A stretch of DNA of 52,592 bases from Microcoleus sp. EPA2 (GTDB lineage: Bacteria; Cyanobacteriota; Cyanobacteriia; Cyanobacteriales; Microcoleaceae), in contig JAHRFD010000032.1 of the NCBI GenBank assembly GCA_020882975.1, positions 1-52,592 on the forward strand, written 5' to 3'. Below are positions 10,964-20,905 of the stretch, piece by piece; the first letter of the stretch is position 1, and each line of letters opens with the position of its first letter. The position numbers and the translations under genes were made by a program. The notes beneath the pieces were generated by a model. The model was not told the DNA's origin, searched no databases, and was given only the letters and a program-made list of their open reading frames with translations.

Positions 10964-12952
10964 ATGATCGTCTCTATTTCATTACTCGCAGAACTTCTGC
11001 AAGCTTTGCCCCAGCTACGGGCCCAAATTTATTTCAAATCTTCCATGACAGCGCTGTCTCACGCGATGGAAGACTTGGTTTTGGCAGGTTCTGATGAACC
11101 GTTAGTCATTGCTAGCTTTCAGCGAGAGCGATTTTATCGCCAGGAAGCTCACCGCTATCGGCGCATTTCCGATCGCTCATCTCAGGTATACGTGCTAGCA
11201 GCACCGGAAACTGACTTTAAAAACTCCTCGGAATTTTACGAAACTGTGGCTTTCGATCCAGAGGATGGATTAAGCCAAGAGTGGCACTTAGTGGTCATCG
11301 GAGAAAACTACTCAACTTGTCTGATTTGTCAAGAAAAATTTATCCCTCTGGAAAATCAGGATGAGCGAGAACCACTATTGATGGATCAAGCTCGTAGATT
11401 TGAGGGAATTTGGACTTTCGATCGCGATGTAAGTTGCAAAGCAGCCCAATTGCTGCTCGATCGCATTGTCAAATATCGCCCCGAATTAGCCGAAAAAATC
11501 GAAGGAGCGCAAACAAGTTATAATCTGGTCAAAAAACCGAAAAAATCCCGGAAAACCGAGACGACCAAAGCTGCCAAACCAGAGAAAACTTTAGGGAAAA
11601 CTGCCAAAATCCCCAATCCTAAACTCAGCGATGCTTTTACCGAGCGGTTGGTGACTTACTTGCAAGCGGGTCAACACAAACTGCTGAAAGCCTACGGTGC
11701 GATCGCGGCCCAAGAACGCAAAGAACGCTTGGTGAATACGATCACAACGGCCATGCGGCAATCGCTGAATCCTCAAGAAATAGTGGAAGTGGCAGTGCAA
11801 GAACTGGGTACAGCTTTGTCAGCAAACCGTTGTTTGATTTATCGCTGCAAAGCGACAGATATTGCCACTAAAATCGAGCGCGAGTTTTTGCGCCCCAGCA
11901 CTAATTCCCTGCTAAATCAGACTTGGCCCTTGCAGGAAAATCCGATATTTCGTGATGCGGTGGCAAACCAAGAGCGAGTTTATATTCAAGATACAGCACA
12001 ACATCCGCTGATTGTCAATACCAAATCCCTACAAAAGACTGTCCAAGAGCAGGAAATTGTCTCGTGGTTAATGGTGCCTGTGCTTTATCATGGGCGGATT
12101 TTGGGGATGGTGGAAATGCACCAGTGTCGATCGACTTTGGCTTGGGAAGAAGATGAACTGGCTCTAGTAGAGGCGATTGCTACTCAACTCGGTTCGGCCT
12201 TAATTCAAGCAGAAACCTACGCTAATTTAGAAGAACTCAATCAACAATTAGAAGCCTTAGACCGCACTCGTAGCAATCTCATTGCCATCACCGGACACGA
12301 ACTCCGCACTCCCCTTTCTACGATTCAAGTATGTCTAGAAAGCTTGAATTCCGAACCAGATATGCCAGCAGAATTGCGGAAAATCATGTTAGAAACAGCC
12401 CTAGGCGATGCCGATAGAATGCGGAAACTCGTCCAGGATTTCCTCACTCTTTCCCACTTAGAAAGCGGTCGAGTGGAATGGAATGTGGAATCACTTACCT
12501 TGCAAGAATGCGTAGATTTAGCCCTCAGCAGCGTTAGAGCTCGTTCCTTTGATAGAAAGTTGCCGGAAATTATCACTGATGTATCCGCAGAATTGCCTCT
12601 AGTGCAAGCTGATGGCGAGTGGTTGGTAGAAGTGCTTTCCAAACTGTTAGATAACGCTTGCAAATTCACCACACCCCAGGGAAGCGTGACGGTTAGAGCT
12701 CAGTGTAACGGTTATCGGATGGTGGAAGTGCTGGTAGCGGATACGGGGAGAGGGATAGAGGCGAATAGTTTAAAAGTAGTGTTCGATCGATTTTATCAAG
12801 AAGAAGGAGCTTTGCGGCGCAGTGCCGGCGGTACGGGTTTAGGATTAGCAATTTGCAAACAGATTGTGGCTGGTTGGGGAGGTAAAATTTGGGTAGATTC
12901 CCCAGGAAAAGACAAAGGGAGTGAATTTCATTTCACTATTCCCACCGTATAA
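10964..12952 (+). CDS. DICT-GAF sensor histidine kinase
   Basis: Predicted soluble two-component sensor kinase of 662 aa. The N-terminus (about 1-150) resembles the DICT sensory domain found with cyanobacterial kinases and diguanylate cyclases. A Lys-rich linker (about 180-215) follows, then a GAF domain (about 250-420, LSANRCLIYRC ... MVPVLYHGRILGMVEMHQ), a HisKA domain with phospho-acceptor His445 (TGHELRTPLS) and an HATPase domain with DNACKFTTP, DTGRGI and GTGLGLAICKQI. All catalytic boxes are intact. There is no membrane segment. No response regulator is adjacent, so the partner is elsewhere. It converges with the giant kinase gene that follows. Confidence 0.88.
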   Translation: MIVSISLLAELLQALPQLRAQIYFKSSMTALSHAMEDLVLAGSDEPLVIASFQRERFYRQEAHRYRRISDRSSQVYVLAAPETDFKNSSEFYETVAFDPEDGLSQEWHLVVIGENYSTCLICQEKFIPLENQDEREPLLMDQARRFEGIWTFDRDVSCKAAQLLLDRIVKYRPELAEKIEGAQTSYNLVKKPKKSRKTETTKAAKPEKTLGKTAKIPNPKLSDAFTERLVTYLQAGQHKLLKAYGAIAAQERKERLVNTITTAMRQSLNPQEIVEVAVQELGTALSANRCLIYRCKATDIATKIEREFLRPSTNSLLNQTWPLQENPIFRDAVANQERVYIQDTAQHPLIVNTKSLQKTVQEQEIVSWLMVPVLYHGRILGMVEMHQCRSTLAWEEDELALVEAIATQLGSALIQAETYANLEELNQQLEALDRTRSNLIAITGHELRTPLSTIQVCLESLNSEPDMPAELRKIMLETALGDADRMRKLVQDFLTLSHLESGRVEWNVESLTLQECVDLALSSVRARSFDRKLPEIITDVSAELPLVQADGEWLVEVLSKLLDNACKFTTPQGSVTVRAQCNGYRMVEVLVADTGRGIEANSLKVVFDRFYQEEGALRRSAGGTGLGLAICKQIVAGWGGKIWVDSPGKDKGSEFHFTIPTV

Positions 12953-13007
12953 AATACCGAGATACGCGACTTTTTGCATAATTGGGCTATCCCACAAATA
13001 ACCACTA

Positions 13008-13112
13008 ATACCATTTTTGTAAAGTCCTACTACAGATGTAGTTCAAAGCCCCCCCTTAGTAAGGGGGGGGTTGGGGGGGTAGATATGTAGCGCTACTTTA
13101 TGAAATTGGTAT
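13008..13112. repeat. MITE-like palindromic element
   Basis: Short non-coding element between two convergent kinase genes. ATACCATTTTTGTAAAGT at the left end pairs with the right end (ACTTTATGAAATTGGTAT) at 15 of 18 positions. The interior holds CCCCCCCTTAGTAAGGGGGGG, a strong hairpin. It could also act as a two-sided terminator. It shares its end sequence with the dispersed repeats at 4551 and 25019. Confidence 0.55.
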
Positions 13113-13114
13113 AA

Positions 13115-16100
13115 CTACATCGGAATACTAATTACAAATTCCGTTCCTTTCCCCACCGATGAAAAACATTCCAAAGTCCCTCCATGTTTTTCGGTTACTA
13201 TCTGATAACAAATCGACAAGCCCAATCCCGTTCCTTCCCCTTCTGCTTTAGTGGTAAAAAATGGAGTAAACAATTTTTCGAGGACGCTTTCTGGCATTCC
13301 CAAGCCGTTATCAGCGATCCGAATTACCAAGGTGTCCATTGTTTGTCCTAGTTTTTCGGAAATTCCGAAAGTAGAAATGGTAATTTTATTGGGATTTTTA
13401 TCGATTTGTGCATAGGTTTTGCCCACATTAGATTCATCCAAAGCATCAATTGCATTAGCAATCAAGTTCATAAATACTTGATTCATTTGTCCTGGATAGC
13501 ATTGTAATTTTGGTAACTCACCATAATATTTAATGATTTTAATTGCTGGTCGAGCTTGTTTGGCTTTCAGTCGGTGAGACAAAATCATCAAAGTAGTTTC
13601 AATTCCTTCGTGAATATCAACGGCTCTTTTTTGAGCGGTGTCGGTGCGGGAGTAGTTGCGGAGGGATTGCATGATATCCCGAATGCGATCGATTCCCAAT
13701 TTCATGGAGGCCGTGGTTTTGGGCAAATCTTCTAATAGATATTCCAGTTCGATCGACTCAATTTCATCTTCAATTTGTTGTCCGGGTTCGGGAAATTTTT
13801 CTTGATAAAGATTGAGCAAATTAATCAAATCATCAATATATTCTTGAACGTGGTGCAAATTTCCCGAAATGAAACCAACAGGATTATTCACTTCGTGAGC
13901 AACTCCAGCCACCAGTTGTCCAAGTTGAGATATTTTTTCAGTTTGAACTAATTGTGCTTGAGTTTGTTGCAGTTGAATCACTGTGGCTTTTAACTCACGA
14001 GATTTTTCTTGTTCGCCAGCATAGAGACGGGCATTTTCAATGGCAATTGCCGCCTGGGCTGTCAATATTTGCAACAGTTTCAATCGCTCCTTTGTAAACG
14101 CACCCACCACCAGATTATTTTCTAAATAAACTACACCAATCGACTTGCCCTGATAGAGAATAGGGGCGCACAAAAGCGATTTTGGTTTGTTTTTTTGAAT
14201 ATATAAATCCCCTTGATAAATGGTTTCTTTGGCTGCATTTGTCAAGAGTATTGGTTTCTGAGTCATCACCACATATTGAATCACAGAAATTGGCAGATCT
14301 GAACTATTTTTTAATAAAGTTGGCTCGTGGAAAACACGGAAATTTTGTTTGTGAATATTTAAGACTTCTATGGAAAGTTCCCCCTCTTTTTCGAGAATAA
14401 TAGCTCCTTTTTCAGCTCCCGCATTTTCTAAAATAATATGGAGCAGTTTTGTTAACAATTTTTCTAAGACTATTTCACTAGAAATAGTCTGGGATGCTTT
14501 CATTACTGTTCCTACATCTAAAATGTTACCATCGGCAGAGGTACTGGCAGTGGTAGTGACTGTTATTTGATTATCGGATATTTTTTGAAACCAATCAGGA
14601 TGGGAATGTTCTAATTGATTAACTTTGGCAGTAGCACCCCATTGGAGATAGCAAAAACGGGCATCATTAAGATATAATTTGGCGGAATTGTACCGATTTT
14701 GTGCTAAATAAAAGCGGGTGGCTAGTTCGTTGGCTAGGGCTGCATTTTGGATAAATCCGTTTTCCAGCGCTGAGGCGATGGATTGGTCGTAATATTCTGC
14801 GGCTGCATAATTATTTCCTGAGAGTCGCTCTATTTCTGCGTAAATTAATAAATATTTGTGTTGATAGTTGGCTGGGCAATGTTGTGCCAAATCTCGAAAT
14901 TCTTCGAGGCTGATGTTGAGTTGTTCTCGGTATAGTTGACGATCGCGATCGCTGGCATTTGTAGCACCAGACGCCAGAGCGATCGCATAATGAAAACGAA
15001 AAACAGGATTGACAAAATGACCGGCACCACCTTTCAAAAACTCAGCCCCATCCAGGGCATATTCTAAGGCTAGATGGACGTCACCAAACCAGTTAGCAAT
15101 AGTCAGTTTGTAAAGATAGATTACAAAAATCGTAGTCAGATCGGCAGAGGATTCAGCAAATTTTAACAGCGCTTCATCATCAATAAAAGTTTGAGGTATT
15201 TGGGCGGCTTCTAAGGTGCAGGTAAGTTGGGCGATCGCATTTTTGTTCAATAAGTGATAGGCTAACATATTGCGATCGATTTTTGACAACACCGGGATAA
15301 ATTTATCCGTAATTTCTGTGGTTTTTTGTAGAGATTCATTCCCAAAAAAACAACTCCATACATAATTAATCGAAGCATAGCCAGACCACTGGTAAGCACC
15401 TGTTTCTATACCATTATTAAAGGCTTTCAGCATCAACAACTTGCACTCATCTATATATTTAATGTAATGCAAGGTTAAAGCCCCCCACATATGGAAAATA
15501 CAAGCTCCCAACTCTTTAATATTCCAAGTTTCGTAGAGAGTGAGGGAGAGTTTTCCTGCTGCACAACCAGCCTCGATTTCACGATATTTAGTGATTAAAG
15601 TAAAGGCATATAAAGTGTAACCAAAGGCGGAAATTCGGCAATTACCATGCTCAACACTCCCTTGCACTAACTTGATAGCGCAGAGAAATTGAGCGTTGGG
15701 ATTGGTAAAATAGGCAATGGGGAACAGTTCTTTCAAAATCCGGTGGGCTGCGAGTTTTAGCGGATCGGTGAGTAGGGGTAAATCTGCCAAATCGGCGATC
15801 GCCCGATCGCCAATCATCCCCTTCGTTTTCGCTAATTCACTAGCTAAAAAATCCTCATCTGGGTAAGCTTCAAATTCGACACCCAAAGATTGTAATGTTT
15901 CCACACCTAACTTGTAAGCAGCCGATAAATCATTTTTCATCCGCAAACAAGTCATTTTTAATTCATCGATTAAGCAATGTGATAATAAAGTTTTAGTCCT
16001 CGGAATAACTTCATCAAAAATAACTAAAGCTTCATCATTATTTCCATTCAAATATTCTGCTTCACCCCGTGCTATATTTAATTCTAAAGTCAAGGCATAA

Positions 16101-18538
16101 TTATCTTGCCAGCTTGAGGCGGGTAAAGTGTTGCATCCAGTTTCAAAAAAAGTCTTTGCAGCTTCAAAAGCTGAAGCAAATTTAGCTATGTTGCCTGCTT
16201 GTAAATTTAGTTTTGCTAATTGATAAAATTCTTCATCGCTAGAAATCAACCCGCGAGCCAAGTTGAAATGATTGACAATATCAAAGATTTTTTCTTGGCG
16301 TTCGGCTTCATTAGTGTTCTGCAACAACAAACGTCCTAACTTCAAATGAACTGGTTGTTTCTGCGCATCAGGAATCATCACATAGGCTGCTTGTTGCACT
16401 CGATCGTGCAAGAACTTATAGCGCACCTTTGCGGCTGTTTTGTCCAATTTTTCCAATTCCTGCTCATCCAATACTTGCGCGACTCGATAGTTATTATCTA
16501 CAGGTAAAATCAAACCTACTTGCAGTGCTTCCCACAACTCTCGCACTGTTTCAGTTAAAGATTGTTCGCTGGCTATGGACAAGAACTCTAAAGTAAATTC
16601 ATTATCTATACAAGCAGCTAATTGTAAAATTCTTTGACTAGAAAGTGACAATCTTTGAATTTTTTTGATCATCAAATCAACGACATTTTCTGAAATCTTT
16701 TGCTGCTGAATTTGTTGAAGATTCCACTGCCATCCCTCGTTAATTGGATTAAATTGTAGTAAGCCATCTTGATGTAATGACTTCAGTAATTGTTTGAGAA
16801 AAAAGGGATTTCCTCCGGTTTTTTCTAACAATAGTTTACCCAGAATTTCCGCTTTCTTAAAATTCACATTCAGCGTTTCAGATACTAATTGATTTATCTG
16901 ATAAAGTGTTAAGGGTTTTAATTGAATTTCTGTAATCGAAATTCCTTTAGCCCGAAGGGCATCATTTGCTAGCATCAAGGGATGGGTGGGACTGATTTCA
17001 CCATCTCGATAGGCATTAATAACTAGCAAGTAAGGGTTTCTGGCGATGCAATTTTCTTGATACATCTTGACTGTTGCAGCATCTATCCACTGACAATCAT
17101 CGAGAAATAATATTAAAGGATGTTCCGCAGTTGCTATGGCGTGGATAAACTGCTGCATGACTCGATTGAATCGATTTTGAGATTCAATCACACCAAGTTC
17201 GGGCACGGGAGGTTGCGGGCCTAAAATTAACTCTAATTCGGGGATAGCATCGATCGCAACTTGAGCATTGACACCCAAAGCATTCAGTAGTATTTTTCGC
17301 CACTGCGCTAACTGAGCTTGGCTTTCCATTAAAATTTGATTGACCAAACTCTTCATGGCTTGATTGAAAGAAGTGTAGGGAATATTGCGTTTAAATTGGT
17401 CGAATTTACCAGAAATAAAATAGCCGTGATTGCGAGTAGAATCCCGCATAATTTCCTGGACTAATACTGATTTACCAATGCCTGAATATCCCGATACCAT
17501 CACAATTTCACTACCGCCTTTGCTAACTCGATCGAAGATTTGCAACAGTTGTTCGACTTGTTTTTCTCGTCCGTAGAGTTTTTGAGGTATGGATAACTGA
17601 CTTCTAGCATCAAATTGACCGGGGATCAAGTCGGAAACTCTACCATGACTTTTAATTTGATTTTGGCACAGTTCTAAATCTGCTAACAATCCTGTGGCGC
17701 TTTGATAGCGGTCTTCGGCATTTTTTGCCATGAGTTTGGCGACAATTTGTGCTATAACTGGGGGAATATTTGGCTTTAATTCTCGAATTGGTGTCGGTTG
17801 TTTGGCAATGTGACAGTGTACCATTTCTAAGGGTTCGTTGCTCTGGAATGGTAATTGTTTTGTCAACAGTTCGTAAAACGTGACACCTAGGGAATAGAAA
17901 TCGCTGCGGTAGTCTAGCTCTCGATTCATCCGCCCAGTTTGTTCTGGGGACATATAGGCGAGAGTGCCTTCTAGGCGATCGGGATTTTTTAAGTTGGGAT
18001 ATTCTTTGTTTAACCGAGAAGCAATGCTGAAATCAGTAAGTTTTACTTGTTCGGTTTCAGGATTAATGATAATGTTAGCAGGTTTAATATCTTTATGAAT
18101 AATTTTATGATGATGAATATAAGTCAAAGCTTTTGATAAGGACACCGCAATATTGAGAAACTGGGCGAGGGATAATTCGGAATCTTGCCAGGGTATATTT
18201 TCTATTGTTTGAGCTTCGGGATTGGAGCGATAACCTAGGCTGGTCATCCATTTTCTCAGCGATCGCCCTCCCATATCTTCTAAAATTAATAATAAGCAAT
18301 TTTGAGAATTTTCAATACCATAAACTTTGATGAGGTGCTGACAGTCTAGATGTTGAGTAATTTGATACTCGTGCTTGAGTCTGGCTAGCTGGTCTAGGGT
18401 GGGACAGTCGGTGTTTAAAACTTTAAGAATCACAAACTGTCCATCGGCTCTCGATACCGCGCGATAGATAACTGTGTGAGCTCCTTGGTGGATGATTTCT
18501 TGGAGCTCATAACCAGAAAATCCTGAAGCTGGGAACAT
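13115..18538 (-). CDS. Ser/Thr kinase - AAA ATPase - GAF - histidine kinase fusion
   Basis: A 1807-aa multi-domain signalling protein of a type common in filamentous cyanobacteria. Order: Ser/Thr kinase (about 1-265; HKDIKPAN catalytic loop, DFS in place of [16 protein letters not shown]), AAA/STAND-type ATPase (Walker A GYSGIGKS near 353, Walker B LFLDDCQW near 477), a long helical TPR-like region (about 650-1300), GAF (about 1345-1500), HisKA with His near 1548 ([11 protein letters not shown]), and HATPase ([10 protein letters not shown] near 1696, [11 protein letters not shown] near 1769). No membrane segment is evident. Start ATG 18538 has AAAGGA upstream; a TTG at 18553 is an alternative. 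The frame is intact throughout. Input signal unknown. Confidence 0.9.
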   Translation of the reverse strand: MFPASGFSGYELQEIIHQGAHTVIYRAVSRADGQFVILKVLNTDCPTLDQLARLKHEYQITQHLDCQHLIKVYGIENSQNCLLLILEDMGGRSLRKWMTSLGYRSNPEAQTIENIPWQDSELSLAQFLNIAVSLSKALTYIHHHKIIHKDIKPANIIINPETEQVKLTDFSIASRLNKEYPNLKNPDRLEGTLAYMSPEQTGRMNRELDYRSDFYSLGVTFYELLTKQLPFQSNEPLEMVHCHIAKQPTPIRELKPNIPPVIAQIVAKLMAKNAEDRYQSATGLLADLELCQNQIKSHGRVSDLIPGQFDARSQLSIPQKLYGREKQVEQLLQIFDRVSKGGSEIVMVSGYSGIGKSVLVQEIMRDSTRNHGYFISGKFDQFKRNIPYTSFNQAMKSLVNQILMESQAQLAQWRKILLNALGVNAQVAIDAIPELELILGPQPPVPELGVIESQNRFNRVMQQFIHAIATAEHPLILFLDDCQWIDAATVKMYQENCIARNPYLLVINAYRDGEISPTHPLMLANDALRAKGISITEIQLKPLTLYQINQLVSETLNVNFKKAEILGKLLLEKTGGNPFFLKQLLKSLHQDGLLQFNPINEGWQWNLQQIQQQKISENVVDLMIKKIQRLSLSSQRILQLAACIDNEFTLEFLSIASEQSLTETVRELWEALQVGLILPVDNNYRVAQVLDEQELEKLDKTAAKVRYKFLHDRVQQAAYVMIPDAQKQPVHLKLGRLLLQNTNEAERQEKIFDIVNHFNLARGLISSDEEFYQLAKLNLQAGNIAKFASAFEAAKTFFETGCNTLPASSWQDNYALTLELNIARGEAEYLNGNNDEALVIFDEVIPRTKTLLSHCLIDELKMTCLRMKNDLSAAYKLGVETLQSLGVEFEAYPDEDFLASELAKTKGMIGDRAIADLADLPLLTDPLKLAAHRILKELFPIAYFTNPNAQFLCAIKLVQGSVEHGNCRISAFGYTLYAFTLITKYREIEAGCAAGKLSLTLYETWNIKELGACIFHMWGALTLHYIKYIDECKLLMLKAFNNGIETGAYQWSGYASINYVWSCFFGNESLQKTTEITDKFIPVLSKIDRNMLAYHLLNKNAIAQLTCTLEAAQIPQTFIDDEALLKFAESSADLTTIFVIYLYKLTIANWFGDVHLALEYALDGAEFLKGGAGHFVNPVFRFHYAIALASGATNASDRDRQLYREQLNISLEEFRDLAQHCPANYQHKYLLIYAEIERLSGNNYAAAEYYDQSIASALENGFIQNAALANELATRFYLAQNRYNSAKLYLNDARFCYLQWGATAKVNQLEHSHPDWFQKISDNQITVTTTASTSADGNILDVGTVMKASQTISSEIVLEKLLTKLLHIILENAGAEKGAIILEKEGELSIEVLNIHKQNFRVFHEPTLLKNSSDLPISVIQYVVMTQKPILLTNAAKETIYQGDLYIQKNKPKSLLCAPILYQGKSIGVVYLENNLVVGAFTKERLKLLQILTAQAAIAIENARLYAGEQEKSRELKATVIQLQQTQAQLVQTEKISQLGQLVAGVAHEVNNPVGFISGNLHHVQEYIDDLINLLNLYQEKFPEPGQQIEDEIESIELEYLLEDLPKTTASMKLGIDRIRDIMQSLRNYSRTDTAQKRAVDIHEGIETTLMILSHRLKAKQARPAIKIIKYYGELPKLQCYPGQMNQVFMNLIANAIDALDESNVGKTYAQIDKNPNKITISTFGISEKLGQTMDTLVIRIADNGLGMPESVLEKLFTPFFTTKAEGEGTGLGLSICYQIVTEKHGGTLECFSSVGKGTEFVISIPM

Positions 18539-19278
18539 GGTTTGTCCTTTCAATTGGGTAGATTGGTTTGTTATTCTAGAATGCCAGATATGCCGTCAAG
18601 TTCAATTACGGGAACTCGGCTGGTCTGAACATAAGTTGGCCAAAGGTATCTTAGTTCCTCCAAACCAAAAAAAATACTTACGTAGAAACTGGGTATTTTG
18701 GCTAGCTACCAGACCAAGCAACCAAGAATCGTAGAATCTAAACATTCTCTACATTGGTTTCCTCGTAGCTTGTCATCAAGGAAACACCTGTTTTTGCCTT
18801 TCGGCGCTGGCTGGCCCCTTACTTACGCGATCGCCATAAATTTTAAGTGGGAAATATACATAGTTCCCAAGATAATAGGTCTAGAAATTATAACTCAAAA
18901 CTGTTTTCACAGCAACAACCAATCGAGGGGAAAAATTTGAGCCTTGGAAAATTTGAAAAATGCACAAAGTTGCCCCAGGAATAAATGAAGGATTAGTGTC
19001 CACAGGAGTTAGGTGCTTTTTGGCTAGGGCTGGTTTTACAAAATCTCCCTAACTAACCCTAGCAATAGCTGTTTTTAAATTCTTATTTAATGATGATTTT
19101 ATACTGTCAAATTTATTTTTTACGCAGCGGTGGCAATTGCCAAATCTCCAATCTTAATTGGATATTTTGAATTATCATAAAATATCCCTCGCCAAAAAAC
19201 TGTTAACTTTCCTTACAATTTCGAGATTAGGGTAACACCCAGGTGATAGGATGCCCTAAAAATCCTTTGGATATATCT
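18539..19278. other. Intergenic region upstream of psaD
   Basis: About 740 bases with no convincing gene between divergent genes. The 200 bases before psaD are AT-rich and presumably hold its promoter and leader. The sequence shows several short inverted repeats (for example TTAGTTAGGG/CCCTAACTAA around 19046-19060) but no recognisable mobile element or RNA gene. Confidence 0.4.
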
Positions 19279-19704
19279 ATGGCAGAAGAACTCACTGGAC
19301 AACCCCCTATCTTCGGCGGCAGCACCGGCGGCTTGCTGACTAAGGCGCTAGTTGAAGAGAAGTACGCGATCACTTGGACTAGCCCCAAGGAACAGGTGTT
19401 TGAAATGCCGACAGGCGGCGCTGCAATCATGCGTCAAGGCGACAACCTGCTGTATCTGCCCCGGAAGGAGCAGTGCATCGCTTTAGGTGGCCAACAACTG
19501 CGGGCAAAATTCAAAATCTCGAACTACAAGATTTACCGTGTATTTCCCGACGGTTCTAATGAGTACCTGCATCCCAAGGATGGCGTGTTCCCTGAAAAGG
19601 TGAATGAAGGTCGTGCATACAACGGTAAGGTTGACCGCAATATTGGCAGCAATCCTAACCCAATTAAGGTGAAGTTCACGGGTAAAAAAACCTACGAAGT
19701 TTAG
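19279..19704 (+). CDS. psaD: Photosystem I subunit II
   Basis: Extrinsic stromal subunit of photosystem I that forms the ferredoxin docking site and holds PsaC. The 141-aa protein begins [20 protein letters not shown] and contains [40 protein letters not shown] and the C-terminal [16 protein letters not shown], all diagnostic. The ATG at 19279 is chosen by family alignment; an upstream ATG at 19243 in frame would add 12 unrelated residues. Single-gene unit with stem-loops downstream. Confidence 0.97.
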   Translation: MAEELTGQPPIFGGSTGGLLTKALVEEKYAITWTSPKEQVFEMPTGGAAIMRQGDNLLYLPRKEQCIALGGQQLRAKFKISNYKIYRVFPDGSNEYLHPKDGVFPEKVNEGRAYNGKVDRNIGSNPNPIKVKFTGKKTYEV

Positions 19705-19718
19705 GTTTTGAGGGAATC

Positions 19719-19830
19719 GCTGAGCTCGAAGGGGTAGTATTTCCAGAAAAGCTCAGCTTGTATTTTCTGGTTTGTAGTAGCGCTTGGACGCGGCAGGCTG
19801 TTTCTATCTCGCCTAAGCGCAACTACAAAC
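19719..19830 (+). terminator. Two stem-loops after psaD
   Basis: GCTGAGCT at 19719 pairs with AGCTCAGC ending at 19757, and GTTTGTAGTAGCGCTT from 19770 pairs imperfectly with AAGCGCAACTACAAAC ending at 19830. Neither is followed by a clear T-run. They probably stabilise or end the abundant psaD transcript. Confidence 0.5.
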
Positions 19831-19869
19831 TGCTTGTGTAATTAAAAATTAAATTAATAATTATCAAAA

Positions 19870-20730
19870 ATGACGGTAGAAATCAGGCGAGCAACTCATC
19901 AGGATATTGATGCTTGCGCTCGGATTAATTATGAAGCTTTTAAAGGTATTTCCGATCGCCATAAATTCCCGACAGATTTTCCCACACTAGATTTTGCCAC
20001 CGAAATCACCGATATTTTAATCCACAGCCCATCGTATTTTGACATTGTAGCTGAAAACTCCGGTGAGGTTGTTGGCTGCGGTTTCATGGACGAACGCAAC
20101 CCGATTCGTGGCATTGGACCTGTTAGTGTCGATCGCACTTTTCAAGGAAAAGGAACAGGAAGGCAAATCATGAAAGCCTTGCTGGAACAGGGAAAAGAGG
20201 CTGCTGGTATTCGTTTGGTACAAGAATCTTTTAACTTGGCATCCTTGTCACTATACATTTCTCTGGGTTTTGAGGTGAAAGAACCTTTGGTATTGATGGA
20301 GGGGATGTTTCGCAGTCCGCCACAGTATGACTTTGAGGTGCGGCCGCTCAGCAGTGAGGATATAGATGAATGTCAGGCTTTGTGTAATAGAGTGTATGGG
20401 TGCGATCGCACTTCCGAAATTGAATACGCCCTGAATAACTTTTCTCCCTTAGTTACCACCAAACAAGGCCGGATTGTGGCCTATACTTGTGCGGTATCTA
20501 CTTTCGGTCACAGCGTCGCCGAAACAGCAGCCGATATGCAGGCTTTGCTGTTGGGGGCGGCAGCCTATAGTCCCGGAGAAGTGCTTTGTTTTCACTTGCC
20601 GGTGCGCTATGCAGGTTTGTTTCGCTGGTGTTTGCAAGAGGGGCTGCGCGCCCTCAAGCCGCTGGCGGTGATGGCAATTGGTGAGTACCAGCAACCTGTG
20701 GGATGTGTCCTTCCGTCCTATCTTTATTGA
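19870..20730 (+). CDS. GNAT family N-acetyltransferase
   Basis: The 286-aa protein has one clear GNAT domain in its first half: IRRATHQDIDACARINYEAF, the acetyl-CoA loop FQGKGTGRQIM (near residue 90-100) and LASLSLYISLGFEVKEP. The second half (about 155-286, FEVRPLSSEDIDECQALCNR ...) repeats the start of a GNAT fold without an obvious acetyl-CoA loop, so the protein looks like a tandem GNAT with a degenerate second copy. Substrate unknown. It follows psaD on the same strand but behind stem-loops, so it is likely a separate unit. Confidence 0.8.
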   Translation: MTVEIRRATHQDIDACARINYEAFKGISDRHKFPTDFPTLDFATEITDILIHSPSYFDIVAENSGEVVGCGFMDERNPIRGIGPVSVDRTFQGKGTGRQIMKALLEQGKEAAGIRLVQESFNLASLSLYISLGFEVKEPLVLMEGMFRSPPQYDFEVRPLSSEDIDECQALCNRVYGCDRTSEIEYALNNFSPLVTTKQGRIVAYTCAVSTFGHSVAETAADMQALLLGAAAYSPGEVLCFHLPVRYAGLFRWCLQEGLRALKPLAVMAIGEYQQPVGCVLPSYLY

Positions 20731-20853
20731 TTATTTAATTAAAGTTTAGTATAGCAACCGCCAAGACGGTTAGGAATTTCTAAATCGCTGATAATATTGC
20801 TATTATTGCATTTTATTTCATCCTTATTTGTACCCGATCGCCGAGTCGAAGGG

Positions 20854-20902
20854 CCATCTTCCATCTTCCTTATTCCATCTTCCTTCTTCCATCTTCCTTC
20901 TC
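20854..20902 (+). repeat. 14-bp tandem repeat directly before trpE
   Basis: Three consecutive copies of CCATCTTCCTTATT-type units (20861-20874, 20875-20888, 20889-20902), differing only in the last bases, preceded by a partial copy (CCATCTT at 20854). The tract is guanine-free and ends three bases before the trpE ATG, taking the place of a Shine-Dalgarno sequence. Confidence 0.8.
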
Positions 20903-20905
20903 CCT

